Both the position numbers and the translations under genes were made by a program. From NCBI GenBank assembly GCA_963776225.1, contig CAVZLL010000003.1:1116001-1180000 (forward strand): a DNA stretch of 64,000 bases, read 5' to 3'. The stretch is from Bog-756 sp963776225. Its GTDB lineage: Bacteria; Actinomycetota; Acidimicrobiia; Acidimicrobiales; RAAP-2. Shown here one piece after another: positions 7,990 through 16,314 of the stretch. The stretch's first letter is position 1, and each line of letters opens with the position of its first letter. The notes under the pieces are model-generated. The model saw only the letters and a program-made list of their open reading frames with translations. It had not been told where the DNA came from and did not search any database.

Positions 7990-8559
7990 GTGACCGCTCA
8001 CCGTCCCCGATGCGTCCTCATCCGCCACGGTGAGACCGTCTGGAGCCGGGACCTCCGGCACACCGGCCGGACCGACCTCCCCCTGCTGTCCGCCGGCGAG
8101 GAGCAGGCGGTGGGGCTCGCCGAGCGGCTGCGTGGCTGGGCGTTCTCCCTGGTCCTGGTCAGTCCCATGGACCGGGCCCGCCGGACGGCCGAGCTGGCCG
8201 GGCTCCACACGGCGGTGACCGATCCCGACCTGCTCGAATGGGACTACGGCGACTACGAAGGACGGACCACGGTCGAGATCCGGGACGGCCGGCCCGGGTG
8301 GAACCTGTTCGACGACGGCGTCCCGGGAGGGGAGACCCTCGCCGAGGTGGCCGACCGCGCGGACCGGGTCATCGCGCGGGTGCGGGCACAGCCTGGGGAC
8401 GTGGCCTGCGTGGCCCACGCCCATCTCCTCCGGGTGATGGCCGCCCGCTGGCTCGGCGTCGGGGCCGATGCGGCCCGGTACCTGGTGCTCGGCCCGGTCT
8501 CGGTGAGCGTCCTCGGCTGGGAGCGCAGCCAGGCCGTCGTCGAGCGCTGGAACACCTGA
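7990..8559 (+). CDS. Histidine phosphatase family protein (phosphoglycerate mutase-like)
   Basis: Member of the RHG branch of histidine phosphatases, acting on an unknown phosphomonoester. The catalytic motif IRHGET is at residues 11-16 (His13 is the phospho-acceptor), with conserved Arg in SPMDRARRTAEL, Glu in LLEWDYGDYEG and the second His in VAHAHLLRV. The product has 189 residues from GTG 7990. Length and the WDYGDYEG motif resemble actinobacterial acid phosphatases of this clan rather than cofactor-dependent glycolytic mutase. It stands alone between divergent and convergent neighbours. Confidence 0.88.
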   Translation: MTAHRPRCVLIRHGETVWSRDLRHTGRTDLPLLSAGEEQAVGLAERLRGWAFSLVLVSPMDRARRTAELAGLHTAVTDPDLLEWDYGDYEGRTTVEIRDGRPGWNLFDDGVPGGETLAEVADRADRVIARVRAQPGDVACVAHAHLLRVMAARWLGVGADAARYLVLGPVSVSVLGWERSQAVVERWNT

Positions 8560-8593
8560 GCTCGGTGCGGACCGAGTCCTCCGGTCCGTCGGG

Positions 8594-9055
8594 TCAGCCG
8601 ACGGGGCGGGCGGCGGCCCGGCCGAGGGCGGGGACCCGGCCCTGGGCCCGTGCGACCATGTCGGCGAGGTTGAACGAGTCGAGGTGGGTGCGCATGTGCT
8701 CGCCCACGTCCGCCCACACGGTCAGCAGGACGCACTGGCCCTCGTGGTCGCAGGCGCCGTTCTCGTGGGGGAGCCCGAAGTCGCCGGCGACGATCGGCCC
8801 GTCGACCGCCGACACGATCTGGGAGAGGGTGATCTCCTCGGGTGGTCGGGCGAGCACGTAGCCTCCACCCACCCCGCGCTTGGAGCGGACAAGTCCGGCG
8901 CCCTTGAGCGCAAGGAGGATCTGCTCGAGGTACGGCTGTGGGAGCCCGGTCCGTTCGGCGATGTCCCGGACCGCGGTGGGCCCCTCCCCGTCGCCGTGCA
9001 GGGCGAGCGAGAGCAACGCCCGACTCGCGTAGTCCCCCCGGGTCGAAACCTTCAC
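8594..9055 (-). CDS. Rrf2 family transcriptional regulator
   Basis: Winged-helix repressor family that often senses Fe-S status, nitric oxide or redox state. The N-terminal HTH is typical (VSTRGDYASRALLSLALH; GLPQPYLEQILLALKGAGLV; RGVGGGYVLARP). The cluster-ligand region has only two cysteines, spaced C-x5-C (CDHEGQC), instead of the three of IscR, so cluster binding may use another residue or be absent. The product has 153 residues. GTG 9055 follows a leaderless-type -10 (9062-9067) in an unusually A/T-rich patch that may contain its own operator. Its target is not evident. Confidence 0.9.
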   Translation of the reverse strand: MKVSTRGDYASRALLSLALHGDGEGPTAVRDIAERTGLPQPYLEQILLALKGAGLVRSKRGVGGGYVLARPPEEITLSQIVSAVDGPIVAGDFGLPHENGACDHEGQCVLLTVWADVGEHMRTHLDSFNLADMVARAQGRVPALGRAAARPVG

Positions 9056-9061
9056 GGACCC

Positions 9062-9067
9062 ATGTTA
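9062..9067 (-). promoter_or_regulatory. Leaderless-type -10 element of the Rrf2 gene
   Basis: On the minus strand TAACAT is followed by 6 nt and GTG 9055. It lies in a locally A/T-rich stretch (AATAGGCAATAACAT), a candidate autoregulatory operator. Confidence 0.55.
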
Positions 9068-9150
9068 TTGCCTATTCCCTGCACCCTCCCGGAGGCTGCG
9101 CCAGCGGCAGGCGCCTCCCGGGTCGTCACTCCGAGCCGCTCGACCGGCGG

Positions 9151-9825
9151 TCAGCGTCCTCCGAGCTTGCCCCCGGCCAGGTCCTCGGCCATCGCCCATC
9201 CGAAGGTCACCAGGCGACCGCCGTTCGCGGCGTCGATCTGTTCGAAGAAGGCGATCAACTCCGGCGGCGGGTCCCCCTTCGGGCTCACGAAGTCGAACCC
9301 TCCGGATTCGCATCCGTCGCCCGACACGACGAACGTCCGGTCGTCGATGCGGCCGTCGGCGCCGAAGCGCTTGGCCAGCCGGCGGCCCCAGGCCCGCTCC
9401 TCGCCGGTGGCCTTCTGGTCCGGGGCGGGCACCACATCGGTGAGCCCGGCGAACGCCCGGAAGCCGTCCGGGCTGAGCAGGCGGGTGCCGACCAGGACGT
9501 CCTCGTCGGGGAAGGCCAGCAGGGCCCGCCGGTACTTGTCCCCCATCATGGCCCGGAGGACGGTCTCGGCCCGTGAGGTGCGGTCGACCGCGGCGAGCCC
9601 GATCAGCAGGGAGGGCGTCCCCCCGATGCGCTCGAGGGTGGAGAAGGAGTAGCCACGGAGCTTGGTCCCTTCGCGGGCCCGGGTGACCAGCACCCATTCC
9701 TCTTGCTGCTTGGAGAGGAAGCCGATGTCGAACCGGGGCTCCCGCTCAGCGCACAGGTCGGCCATCTCGGCCAGCTCGGTGTCACTGATCGACGTGCAAT
9801 CCTTGGTCTCCACCTGGATGGACAT
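9151..9825 (-). CDS. Hypothetical protein, possibly a divergent GNAT-like fold
   Basis: A 224-residue soluble protein that I do not recognise. No signal peptide or membrane segment is visible. The layout (N-terminal Leu/Glu helix, a strand-turn region around WVLVTRAREGTKLRGYSFSTLERIGG, then an Arg-rich helix after AAVDRTSRAETVLRAMM) loosely resembles GCN5-type acyltransferases, but there is no clear acetyl-CoA loop. Coding signal is strong. It is preceded by its own putative promoter (TAGGGT at 9849-9854) and followed, 95 bp on, by the Rrf2 gene on the same strand. Confidence 0.7.
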   Translation of the reverse strand: MSIQVETKDCTSISDTELAEMADLCAEREPRFDIGFLSKQQEEWVLVTRAREGTKLRGYSFSTLERIGGTPSLLIGLAAVDRTSRAETVLRAMMGDKYRRALLAFPDEDVLVGTRLLSPDGFRAFAGLTDVVPAPDQKATGEERAWGRRLAKRFGADGRIDDRTFVVSGDGCESGGFDFVSPKGDPPPELIAFFEQIDAANGGRLVTFGWAMAEDLAGGKLGGR

Positions 9826-9848
9826 ATGCCGTTCCGTACTCCTCGGTC

Positions 9849-9854
9849 ACCCTA
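9849..9854 (-). promoter_or_regulatory. Putative -10 of the 224-residue hypothetical gene
   Basis: TAGGGT on the minus strand, about 24 bp before ATG 9825, leaves a short leader containing GAGGAG. The rest of the 214-bp gap up to the dnaE 3' end shows nothing recognisable apart from an A/T-richer patch near 9954-9970. Confidence 0.35.
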
Positions 9855-10039
9855 CGGCACCAGCCGCCGGCCCGGGTCTGGTGCGCACGCCCGGGACGCC
9901 CGACCACGGTGGCGAGCGGTCCGACGGGCATTCGCGCCAGGAGCCGTCCGACGATTTTACGGGATTTGCGGGCGCCTGTCCCATCCGGGTCCCTCCGGCA
10001 CCCCCGTCACCGCCCCGACGGCCCCCCGACGAGGGGCGA

Positions 10040-13000
10040 TCAGGCCTGGATCGCCCTCGGACCGAGCAGGACGCGGAGCTCGCCGACGAGGCCCCGACTC
10101 GAGTCCACGTTGAACTCGGAAGGGAGCCGGAGGACCTTCTCCCCGATGTGGAGGAAGACCGGGGAATCGCCGGGGTGCTCGGTGAGCAGCCGCTTCAGAT
10201 CCTCGACCGACCGGTCGGTGAGGGAACGCAGCGGGAGGGAGATCCGCAGGTCGCGGGGTCCCTCGGTCGCCAGATCGGGTCGCTGGACCTCCATGCAGAC
10301 CAGCTTGAGCCGGTCGTCCCGGAGGTCCGCCCGGGCCCTGACCACCACGATGGCGTCGTCGTCGAGCAGGGCCCCGTAGTCGGCCATGGTCTTCGGGAAG
10401 ACGAATGCCTCGATGGAGGCGTTGAGATCCTCCAGCACGAACGTGGCCATCAGGTCACCCTTCTTGGTGTACCGACGGGTGAGCTCGGTCACCACGCCCC
10501 CTACCACGCGGACCTGGCTGTCGTAGCCGTTGGCCCCGGCAGCCAGCACGTCGGGGTCGACGTCGCGCAGCTCGGCGAGGGTGCAGTCGGTGAGCCGGGA
10601 GAGCGATCCCTCGAGCCCCATCAGCGGGTGGTCGCTGATGTAGAGACCGAGCATCTCCTTCTCGAAGGCGAGCCGCACCGGCTTGTCGAACTCGGTGTCG
10701 GCGATCGGGAGCCGGGTGTCGGCGAACCCTGTGGTCCGGCCCTCGGTCTCCTCTTCCAGGGTGGCGAAGAGGGAGACCACGCCGGCGTCGTGCTCCCGCC
10801 GGCGCTCGAGCGTGCGGTCGACGATCTCCTCGAAGGAGAGGACGAGCCCCTGGCGCGTATGGCCGAGCGCGTCGAAGGCGCCTGCCTTGATCAGCGACTC
10901 GATGGTCCGCTTGTTGAGGACCTGCGGGTCGACGCGCTGGCAGAAGTCGTAGAAGTCGGCGAACGGGCCGTTCCGCTCCCGCTCGGCCACCATCAGCGAG
11001 ACCAGACCCTCTCCGACGTTGCGCACGGCCGCCATCCCGAAGGTGATCGCGCGCGGCTGTTGCCCCCCGGCCCCGCCGTCCGCTGCGACGTCGGGAGCGA
11101 ACTCGGCGAGCGACCGGTTCACGTCGGGGACCAGCACCTCGATTCCGATGGAACGGCACTCGGCGAGGTAGACGGCGGTCTTGTCCTTGTTGTCCTTGAC
11201 CGAGGTGAGCAGGCTCGCCAGGTACTCGACCGGGTGGTGCGCCTTGAGCCACGCGGTCTGGTAGGCGATGAAGCCGTACCCGTAGGCGTGGGACTTGTTG
11301 AAGGCATAGTCGGCGAACGGCTCGATGATGTCGAACAAATCGGTGCCGAGCGACTCCCCGTACCCCTGCTCGACACAGCCGGCCACGAACTTCTCGCGCT
11401 CGGCCTGGATGAGGGTCCGGTTCTTCTTGCCGCAGGCCTTGCGCAGGTTGTCCGCCTCGGCGAGGTCGTAGCCGGCGATCTTCTGGGCGACCCGCATGAC
11501 CGACTCCTGGTAGATCATCAGGCCGTAGGTGTCGGCGAGCACCTCCTCGAGGTCGGGATGCAGGTAGCTGACCGCCTGCCGGCCGTTCTTGCGATCCGCG
11601 TAGTCACGGTGCATGTTGGCGGCCATCGGTCCCGGCCGGTAGAGGGCGACCAGCGCGGCCACGTCGTCGAAGGTGGTCGGCGCGAGCGATCGCATGAGCG
11701 AGCGCATCGGCCCTCCTTCCAGTTGGAAGACACCCATCGATTCGCCCTTGCGCAGCATGGTGAAGGTCGGCTCGTCGTCGAGCGGGATGGCGTCGATGTC
11801 CGGACGGTGACCGGTCGAGATCTCGATGAGGTCGAGCGCCCGCTCGATCACCGAGAGGTTGCGGAGTCCGAGGAAGTCCATCTTGAGGAGCCCGAGGTCC
11901 TCGACACCGTGCATCTCGTACTGGGTGACCACCGGGGAGTCCTCGGGGTCGTCGCCGTCCGGCTTGCGCTGGACCGGGAGGTACTCGGTCAGGGGTGCGT
12001 CGGTGATGACCACCGCGGCGGCATGGATGCCGTCCTGGCGCCGGAGGCCCTCCAGGCCCTTGGCGACGTCGATCACCCGCTTGGCGTCGCCATCGCTCTC
12101 GTACATGGTGCGGAGCTCGGCGGCGGCGACGTAGCCGTCCTCGAACCCCTCGGTCCGCTCGAGGCAGGCGGCGAGGGGGGTGTCGCGGCCCATCAAGAGC
12201 GGTGGCATCGCCTTGGCGATCTTGTCACCGACCACGTAGGGGAACCCGAGGACCCTGGCCGCGTCACGGACCGCGGCCCGCGCCTTGATGGTCGAGAAGG
12301 TCACGATCTGTGCGACGTGGTCGGATCCGTAGCGGTCTGACGCGTACCTGATCATCTCGCCGCGGTAGCGCTCGTCGAAGTCCATGTCGATGTCGGGCAT
12401 CTGGATGCGCCCGGGATTGAGGAACCGCTCGAAGAGCAGGTCGTAGTGGATGGGGTCGAGGTCGACGATGCGGAGGCAGTAGGCAACGCAACACCCGGCC
12501 GCCGACCCTCGGCCCGGACCGACCCGGATCGACCGCGAGCGGGCGAAGCGGATGAGGTCCCAGACCACGAGGAAGTAGGCCGAGAAGCCCATGTCGGCGA
12601 TCACCCCGAGCTCGTAGTCGAGCCGACCGGTCACCTCGGGCGGGACGGGCGTGCCGTAGCGCTCGGTCGCCCCCTGCAGGCTCAGGTCGCGCAGATAGGC
12701 CGCCGCCCCCTGCTCGTAGGTCTCGCGACGGAATTCCTCGGGCACCGGGAACCGGGGGAGGCTCGGGCGCCCGAAGTCGATCTCCACCGAGGCCCGCTCG
12801 GCGATGAGCAACGTGTTGTCGCAGGCATCGGGGAGCTCGGAGAACAGGTGGCGCATCTCGGCCGCCGTCTTGAGATAGTGCTCCTCGCCTTCGAACTTGA
12901 AACGGTTGGGATCGTCGATCAGGGCGCCGGTCTGCACGCAGAGCAGGGCGTCGTGGGCGATGTGGTCCTCTCGGTGGGTGTAGTGGCTGTCGTTGGTCGC

Positions 13001-13698
13001 GAGCAGCGGTGCCCCGATCCGGCGGGCGATCTCGACCAGGGCCGGGTTGGTCTTGTGCTGGGCGGGGAGGCCGTGGTCCTGGAGCTCGACGAAGAGGTTG
13101 TCCTTGCCGAAGATGTCCTGGAGCCGGGCGGCCAGCGCCTCGGCCTTGACCTGGTCGTCGGCGAGGAGTGCCTGGAGGACGACCCCCCCAGGCACCCGGT
13201 CGTGGCGATGAGCCCACCCGCGTGGCGGGAGAGCAGCTCCCAGTCCACCCGGGGCTTGTAGTAGTAGCCCTCGAGATAGGCGGCGGAGGAGAGCTTGAGC
13301 AGGTTGCGGTAGCCCTGGTCGGATTCGGCCAGCAGGGTGAGGTGGTAGTAGAGCTTCTCCCCCCCGGCCACGTCGCCGCCCGTGTCGTCGACCCTGCCCC
13401 GGCGAACCGGTCGCTCGTGACGCGACTCGGCGGCCATGTAGGCCTCGGTCCCGATGATCGGGGTGATCCCCGCCGCCCGGCACGCGGCGTAGAAGTCCAG
13501 GACGCCGTACATGTTGCCGTGGTCGGTGATGCCGAGCGCCGGCTGGCCGTCGGCCACCGCAGCGGCCACCAGGTCCTTCACCCGCGCCGCGCCGTCCAGC
13601 ATCGAGAATTCGGTGTGGGTGTGCAGGTGGGTGAACGATCGTGCGGCCAACGTCTCCGGTGCCTCCCTCGGTCCGGCGCCGCCCGCGGGGCGCTCCAC
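10040..13698 (-). CDS. dnaE1: DNA polymerase III subunit alpha DnaE1 (frameshifted in this sequence)
   Basis: Replicative polymerase catalytic subunit. The protein is split over two frames. From GTG 13698, residues 1 to about 172 encode the PHP domain (FTHLHTHTEFSMLDG, GITDHGNMYG) up to TTGCLGG. The other frame, ending at 10040, continues exactly with GGVVLQALLADDQVKAEAL. The switch falls in a run of seven G on the coding strand (13183-13189); one extra G restores a 1219-residue DnaE1. Downstream are the catalytic PDIDMDFDERYRGEMI block, GPGRGSAAGC, the helix-hairpin-helix, the OB fold and the C-terminal domain. No intein is present. Because dnaE1 is essential, a sequencing undercall is most likely. 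Confidence 0.9.
13183..13189 (-). other. G7 tract at the dnaE1 frame break
   Basis: On the coding strand the tract reads as ctG-GGG-GGG-tcg in the upstream frame. The PHP frame is supported up to CLGG and the polymerase frame from GGVVLQ, so the break is located to this tract. One added G, or a -1 shift, joins them precisely. Confidence 0.9.
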
Positions 13699-13713
13699 CG
13701 GCCCGGGCGAGTT

Positions 13714-13737
13714 ACAGCGCTGTCATTTGCGACGATA
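13714..13737 (-). promoter_or_regulatory. Putative dnaE1 promoter with adjacent palindrome
   Basis: On the minus strand TATCGT (13732-13737) can serve as a -10. The perfect palindrome ACAGCGCTGT (13714-13723) lies just downstream, about where transcription would begin, 15-24 bp before GTG 13698. It does not match the actinobacterial SOS box. Confidence 0.35.
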
Positions 13738-13800
13738 GCGCGGGAGGGCCGCCGGCGGGGGGTGACCCGAGGCGGGTGGTGGGGCGGCCCCGACCGTGGC

Positions 13801-14352
13801 TCAGAGGTAGGTTCCGGGCCGCCCCGCGGTCGGGTCGCCGCCGGGGAGCGAGCGTTGCCGCATCTCGTCGAGCTGGGCACGGGCGGCCACCTGCTGGGCC
13901 ACCAGGGTGGCCTGGATGCCGTGGAACAGGCCCTCGAGCCATCCGACGAGCTGCGCGTGTGCCACCCGCAGCTCGGCGTCCGAGGGGGTCGGCGAGTCGA
14001 ACGGGATGGAGACCCGGTCGAGCTCGGCCACCAGGTCGGGGGAGAGGCCGTCGGCGAGCTCGCGGATGGACTGCTCGTAGATCTCGCGGAGCCGTCCGCG
14101 GCTCGCCTCGTCGAGGGGTGCCGAGCGGACCTCCTCGAGCAGCTGCTTGACCATCGACCCGATGCGCAGCAGCTTGGCCGGCTGCTCGATGGACTCCTGC
14201 CGCGGCTCCTGGTCTTCCTCGCCGGTGTCGGCGTCACGGGCGGCGACCGCGGTCCCGGGCGCCCCCGGGGGACCGTCCACCACCTCCGGCCGGAGCGGCG
14301 CGCCGCCGCCGTCGGGGTCGGGGATCGTTCCGGGCAGCTGGTCGTCGGTCAC
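13801..14352 (-). CDS. bpa: Bacterial proteasome activator Bpa/PafE
   Basis: ATP-independent ring-forming activator that opens the 20S proteasome gate. The family core is clear (LLRIGSMVKQLLEEVRSAPLDE, SIRELADGLSPDL, DAELRVAHAQLVGWLEGLFHG, LVAQQVAARAQLDEM). The C-terminus, Gly-Thr-Tyr-Leu (residues 180-183), matches the GQYL-type tail that inserts into proteasome pockets, with Gln replaced by Thr. The product has 183 residues. No proteasome genes (prcB/prcA, pup, mpa) are in the window. ATG 14352 overlaps the stop of the upstream phosphodiesterase (ATGA), so the two are probably co-translated. Confidence 0.92.
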   Translation of the reverse strand: MTDDQLPGTIPDPDGGGAPLRPEVVDGPPGAPGTAVAARDADTGEEDQEPRQESIEQPAKLLRIGSMVKQLLEEVRSAPLDEASRGRLREIYEQSIRELADGLSPDLVAELDRVSIPFDSPTPSDAELRVAHAQLVGWLEGLFHGIQATLVAQQVAARAQLDEMRQRSLPGGDPTAGRPGTYL

Positions 14353-15512
14353 AGTCGTTCTCCTCCGAATGCCACCAGGGGCACCAGCATCTCGTCGGGG
14401 GTCAGGGATCCGTGGCGGCAGGCGAGCCGGCTCTCGCCGGTGTCCGCCGGGTCGACGAAGGCCAGCGGCGCGAACGGGATCAGGGCGACGTCACCGAGCC
14501 GCGACGTGAGGTCGCCGGCCGGCCGGCCGCCGAACCACCCCTCGTCGACCAGCCGCTCACGGTCACGGACCCAGGTGGTCGCGCCGTACCGTTCGTCGAG
14601 CAGATCGGACAGGTCTCCGGCCGCGCCGGGTCGGGCGTGGATCCACCGGAACCGGCCCTCGCCGGAGAGGAAGTGGGTCATCGCCATCACCTCGCGCCCG
14701 AGGAGCTCCACCCGGGGCCCGACGTCGATCTGCCCGTGATCGGCCGTCACCACGAGCACCGCGCCGGGTGGGAGCTGCTCGACCACGTCGGCGACCAGGC
14801 GGTCGACGGCCCGCAGCTCCGCGTCGTAGCGGTCCTCGAGGCCGTGCGCGTGGGCCACCTTGTCGATGCCGTCGTAGTAGGCGTACACGAACGGCTCCCC
14901 CTCACGGAGCAGGCGGCCCACCTCGACCGGGAGCGAGGAGAGGACCCGGTAGCCGTGGAGCGGGGAGTTCCCGAGATGGGCGGCCGTGAACCCCGTGCCC
15001 CCGAACTCCTCCTTCGAGACGACCGGCACCGGGCCGGACGATCCGGCAAAGGAGGGGAACGGCTGGAACTGGTGGGCGGGGACCCGCCTGCGGGCGTCGT
15101 TGCCTGCCCCGCCACCGAGGGTCCAGCGCAGCATGTTGAGGATCTCGTCGCCGGCCGCGAGGCGGTACCCCAGGATGCCGTGCTCGCTCGGCGGCAGGCC
15201 GGTGGTGATCGAGGTGAGGGCGGTGGCCGTGGTGGTCGGGGCCACCGAGGTGATCGCCCGCTCGATGCCCTCGCCTCCGCTGAGGGTGGGGGCCAGCGCC
15301 GGGCGGGAGCGGAGCTGTTCCCAGCCGAGGCCGTCGAGGACCAGCAGGACCAGCTGGTGCGCCCGGGTGGCAGAGGGCGGGAGCCAGTCCTCGTCCGCGG
15401 CGGGAGCGATGGCCGTCCCGAGCAGCCGGGGCACCACGTTGACGATGCAGCCGGACCGGTAGTCCGGCAGGAGGGGCACCGTGTCGGGGGACGCATCCTG
15501 GAGGCCGGACAT
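14349..15512 (-). CDS. Alkaline-phosphatase-superfamily phosphodiesterase / nucleotide pyrophosphatase
   Basis: Metal-dependent hydrolase of the type I phosphodiesterase (NPP/AP) superfamily. Metal-site signatures appear in order: VLDGLGWEQL (Asp), nucleophile Thr in SVAPTTTATALTS, YYDGIDKVAHAHG (Asp, His), VTADHGQ (Asp-His) and CRHGSLTPDE (His). No signal peptide or membrane segment is obvious, so a cytoplasmic site is likely. The product has 387 residues. Substrate is unknown. It precedes and overlaps bpa. Confidence 0.88.
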   Translation of the reverse strand: MSGLQDASPDTVPLLPDYRSGCIVNVVPRLLGTAIAPAADEDWLPPSATRAHQLVLLVLDGLGWEQLRSRPALAPTLSGGEGIERAITSVAPTTTATALTSITTGLPPSEHGILGYRLAAGDEILNMLRWTLGGGAGNDARRRVPAHQFQPFPSFAGSSGPVPVVSKEEFGGTGFTAAHLGNSPLHGYRVLSSLPVEVGRLLREGEPFVYAYYDGIDKVAHAHGLEDRYDAELRAVDRLVADVVEQLPPGAVLVVTADHGQIDVGPRVELLGREVMAMTHFLSGEGRFRWIHARPGAAGDLSDLLDERYGATTWVRDRERLVDEGWFGGRPAGDLTSRLGDVALIPFAPLAFVDPADTGESRLACRHGSLTPDEMLVPLVAFGGERL

Positions 15513-15591
15513 CGCCCCGACTGTAGGCGAGCGGCCCGGGGACCCGGGAGTGCGGGAACCGGGCGCGCGGTCCCCCGGACCCTCGCTCCGC

Positions 15592-16314
15592 TCAGCCCCG
15601 GGGGAGGAGGGCCCGGACGGTCTTGTAGCAGTGCCCGTCCCGCGGGGTGCTCACCGCGGCCACCAGGTAGTGGGGCTTGAAGCCCAGCGCGGAGGCGAGG
15701 TCCCTGCCGTGGAGGCGGTCCCGTCGGGCCACGTCGAGGGCGCGCTCGGACCGCGGGTCCTCGACCGGCAGCCAGTTGTCGCTCCGACCCCACCCGAAGC
15801 GGACCCAGGCGGTGCGGTCCCCCCGCCGCCTGAAGAGGACCGGACCCTTGCTCGGCTCGATGAGCGAGAGCGAGGGACGGAAGCCGCGGAACTCCCAGTA
15901 GGGAGCCGAGGCACCGGGAAAGCCGAGCACGTGTTCCTCCACCGGCGCGCCGAGCGGCCGGAGCAGATGGCGCACCCGGCGCCCGTGGAGGGTCCCGAGG
16001 TGGCGCGGGAGGCCGGTCGCGGTCACCGCCTCGGGTTGGGCGAGGTCGTCACGCTCGGGTTCCCCCGCCAACTGCGTCTCGACCACGTCGAAGGGGGCGA
16101 GGTCGGGGCCGTGCTCCTCGGGCCAGTCCACCCGCACCCGGACCAGCGCCCCCGACGCGAGGTCGACACCGATGGTGTCGTCGCGGTGGCAGGAGAGCAC
16201 GAGGAGCGTGAGGGCTGCGCCCCCGTCGACCGCGATCCGGTCGCGGTGCTTGATCGCGCGGGCCACCCCGCGGGCGGTGCCGCTCCGCGGCGTGCGGGTC
16301 GACCGGTCGGCCAT
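15592..16314 (-). CDS. Hypothetical protein (240 aa)
   Basis: I do not recognise this protein. ATG 16314 is chosen because it overlaps the stop of the upstream YyaL gene (ATGA), and the longer frame up to 16533 is only a shadow of that gene. The sequence is soluble, rich in Arg and Trp/Tyr aromatic patches (APYWEFRGFRPSLSL, WVRFGWGRSDNWLP), with a single Cys-His pair near residue 57 (LSCHRDD). Its coupling to yyaL suggests a shared function, but nothing more can be inferred. Confidence 0.75.
   Translation of the reverse strand: MADRSTRTPRSGTARGVARAIKHRDRIAVDGGAALTLLVLSCHRDDTIGVDLASGALVRVRVDWPEEHGPDLAPFDVVETQLAGEPERDDLAQPEAVTATGLPRHLGTLHGRRVRHLLRPLGAPVEEHVLGFPGASAPYWEFRGFRPSLSLIEPSKGPVLFRRRGDRTAWVRFGWGRSDNWLPVEDPRSERALDVARRDRLHGRDLASALGFKPHYLVAAVSTPRDGHCYKTVRALLPRG

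Noticed and set aside
9662..12340. 892-residue plus-strand open frame antisense to dnaE1
   Set aside because: High GC makes long antisense frames common; the composition follows the reverse complement of dnaE1 codons and no domain is recognisable.
10040..13698. Intein in DnaE1
   Set aside because: Intein-prone sites around the catalytic Asp block and the polymerase core are uninterrupted.
13714..13723. SOS (LexA) box before dnaE1
   Set aside because: ACAGCGCTGT does not contain the GAAC-N4-GTTC core of the actinobacterial SOS box.
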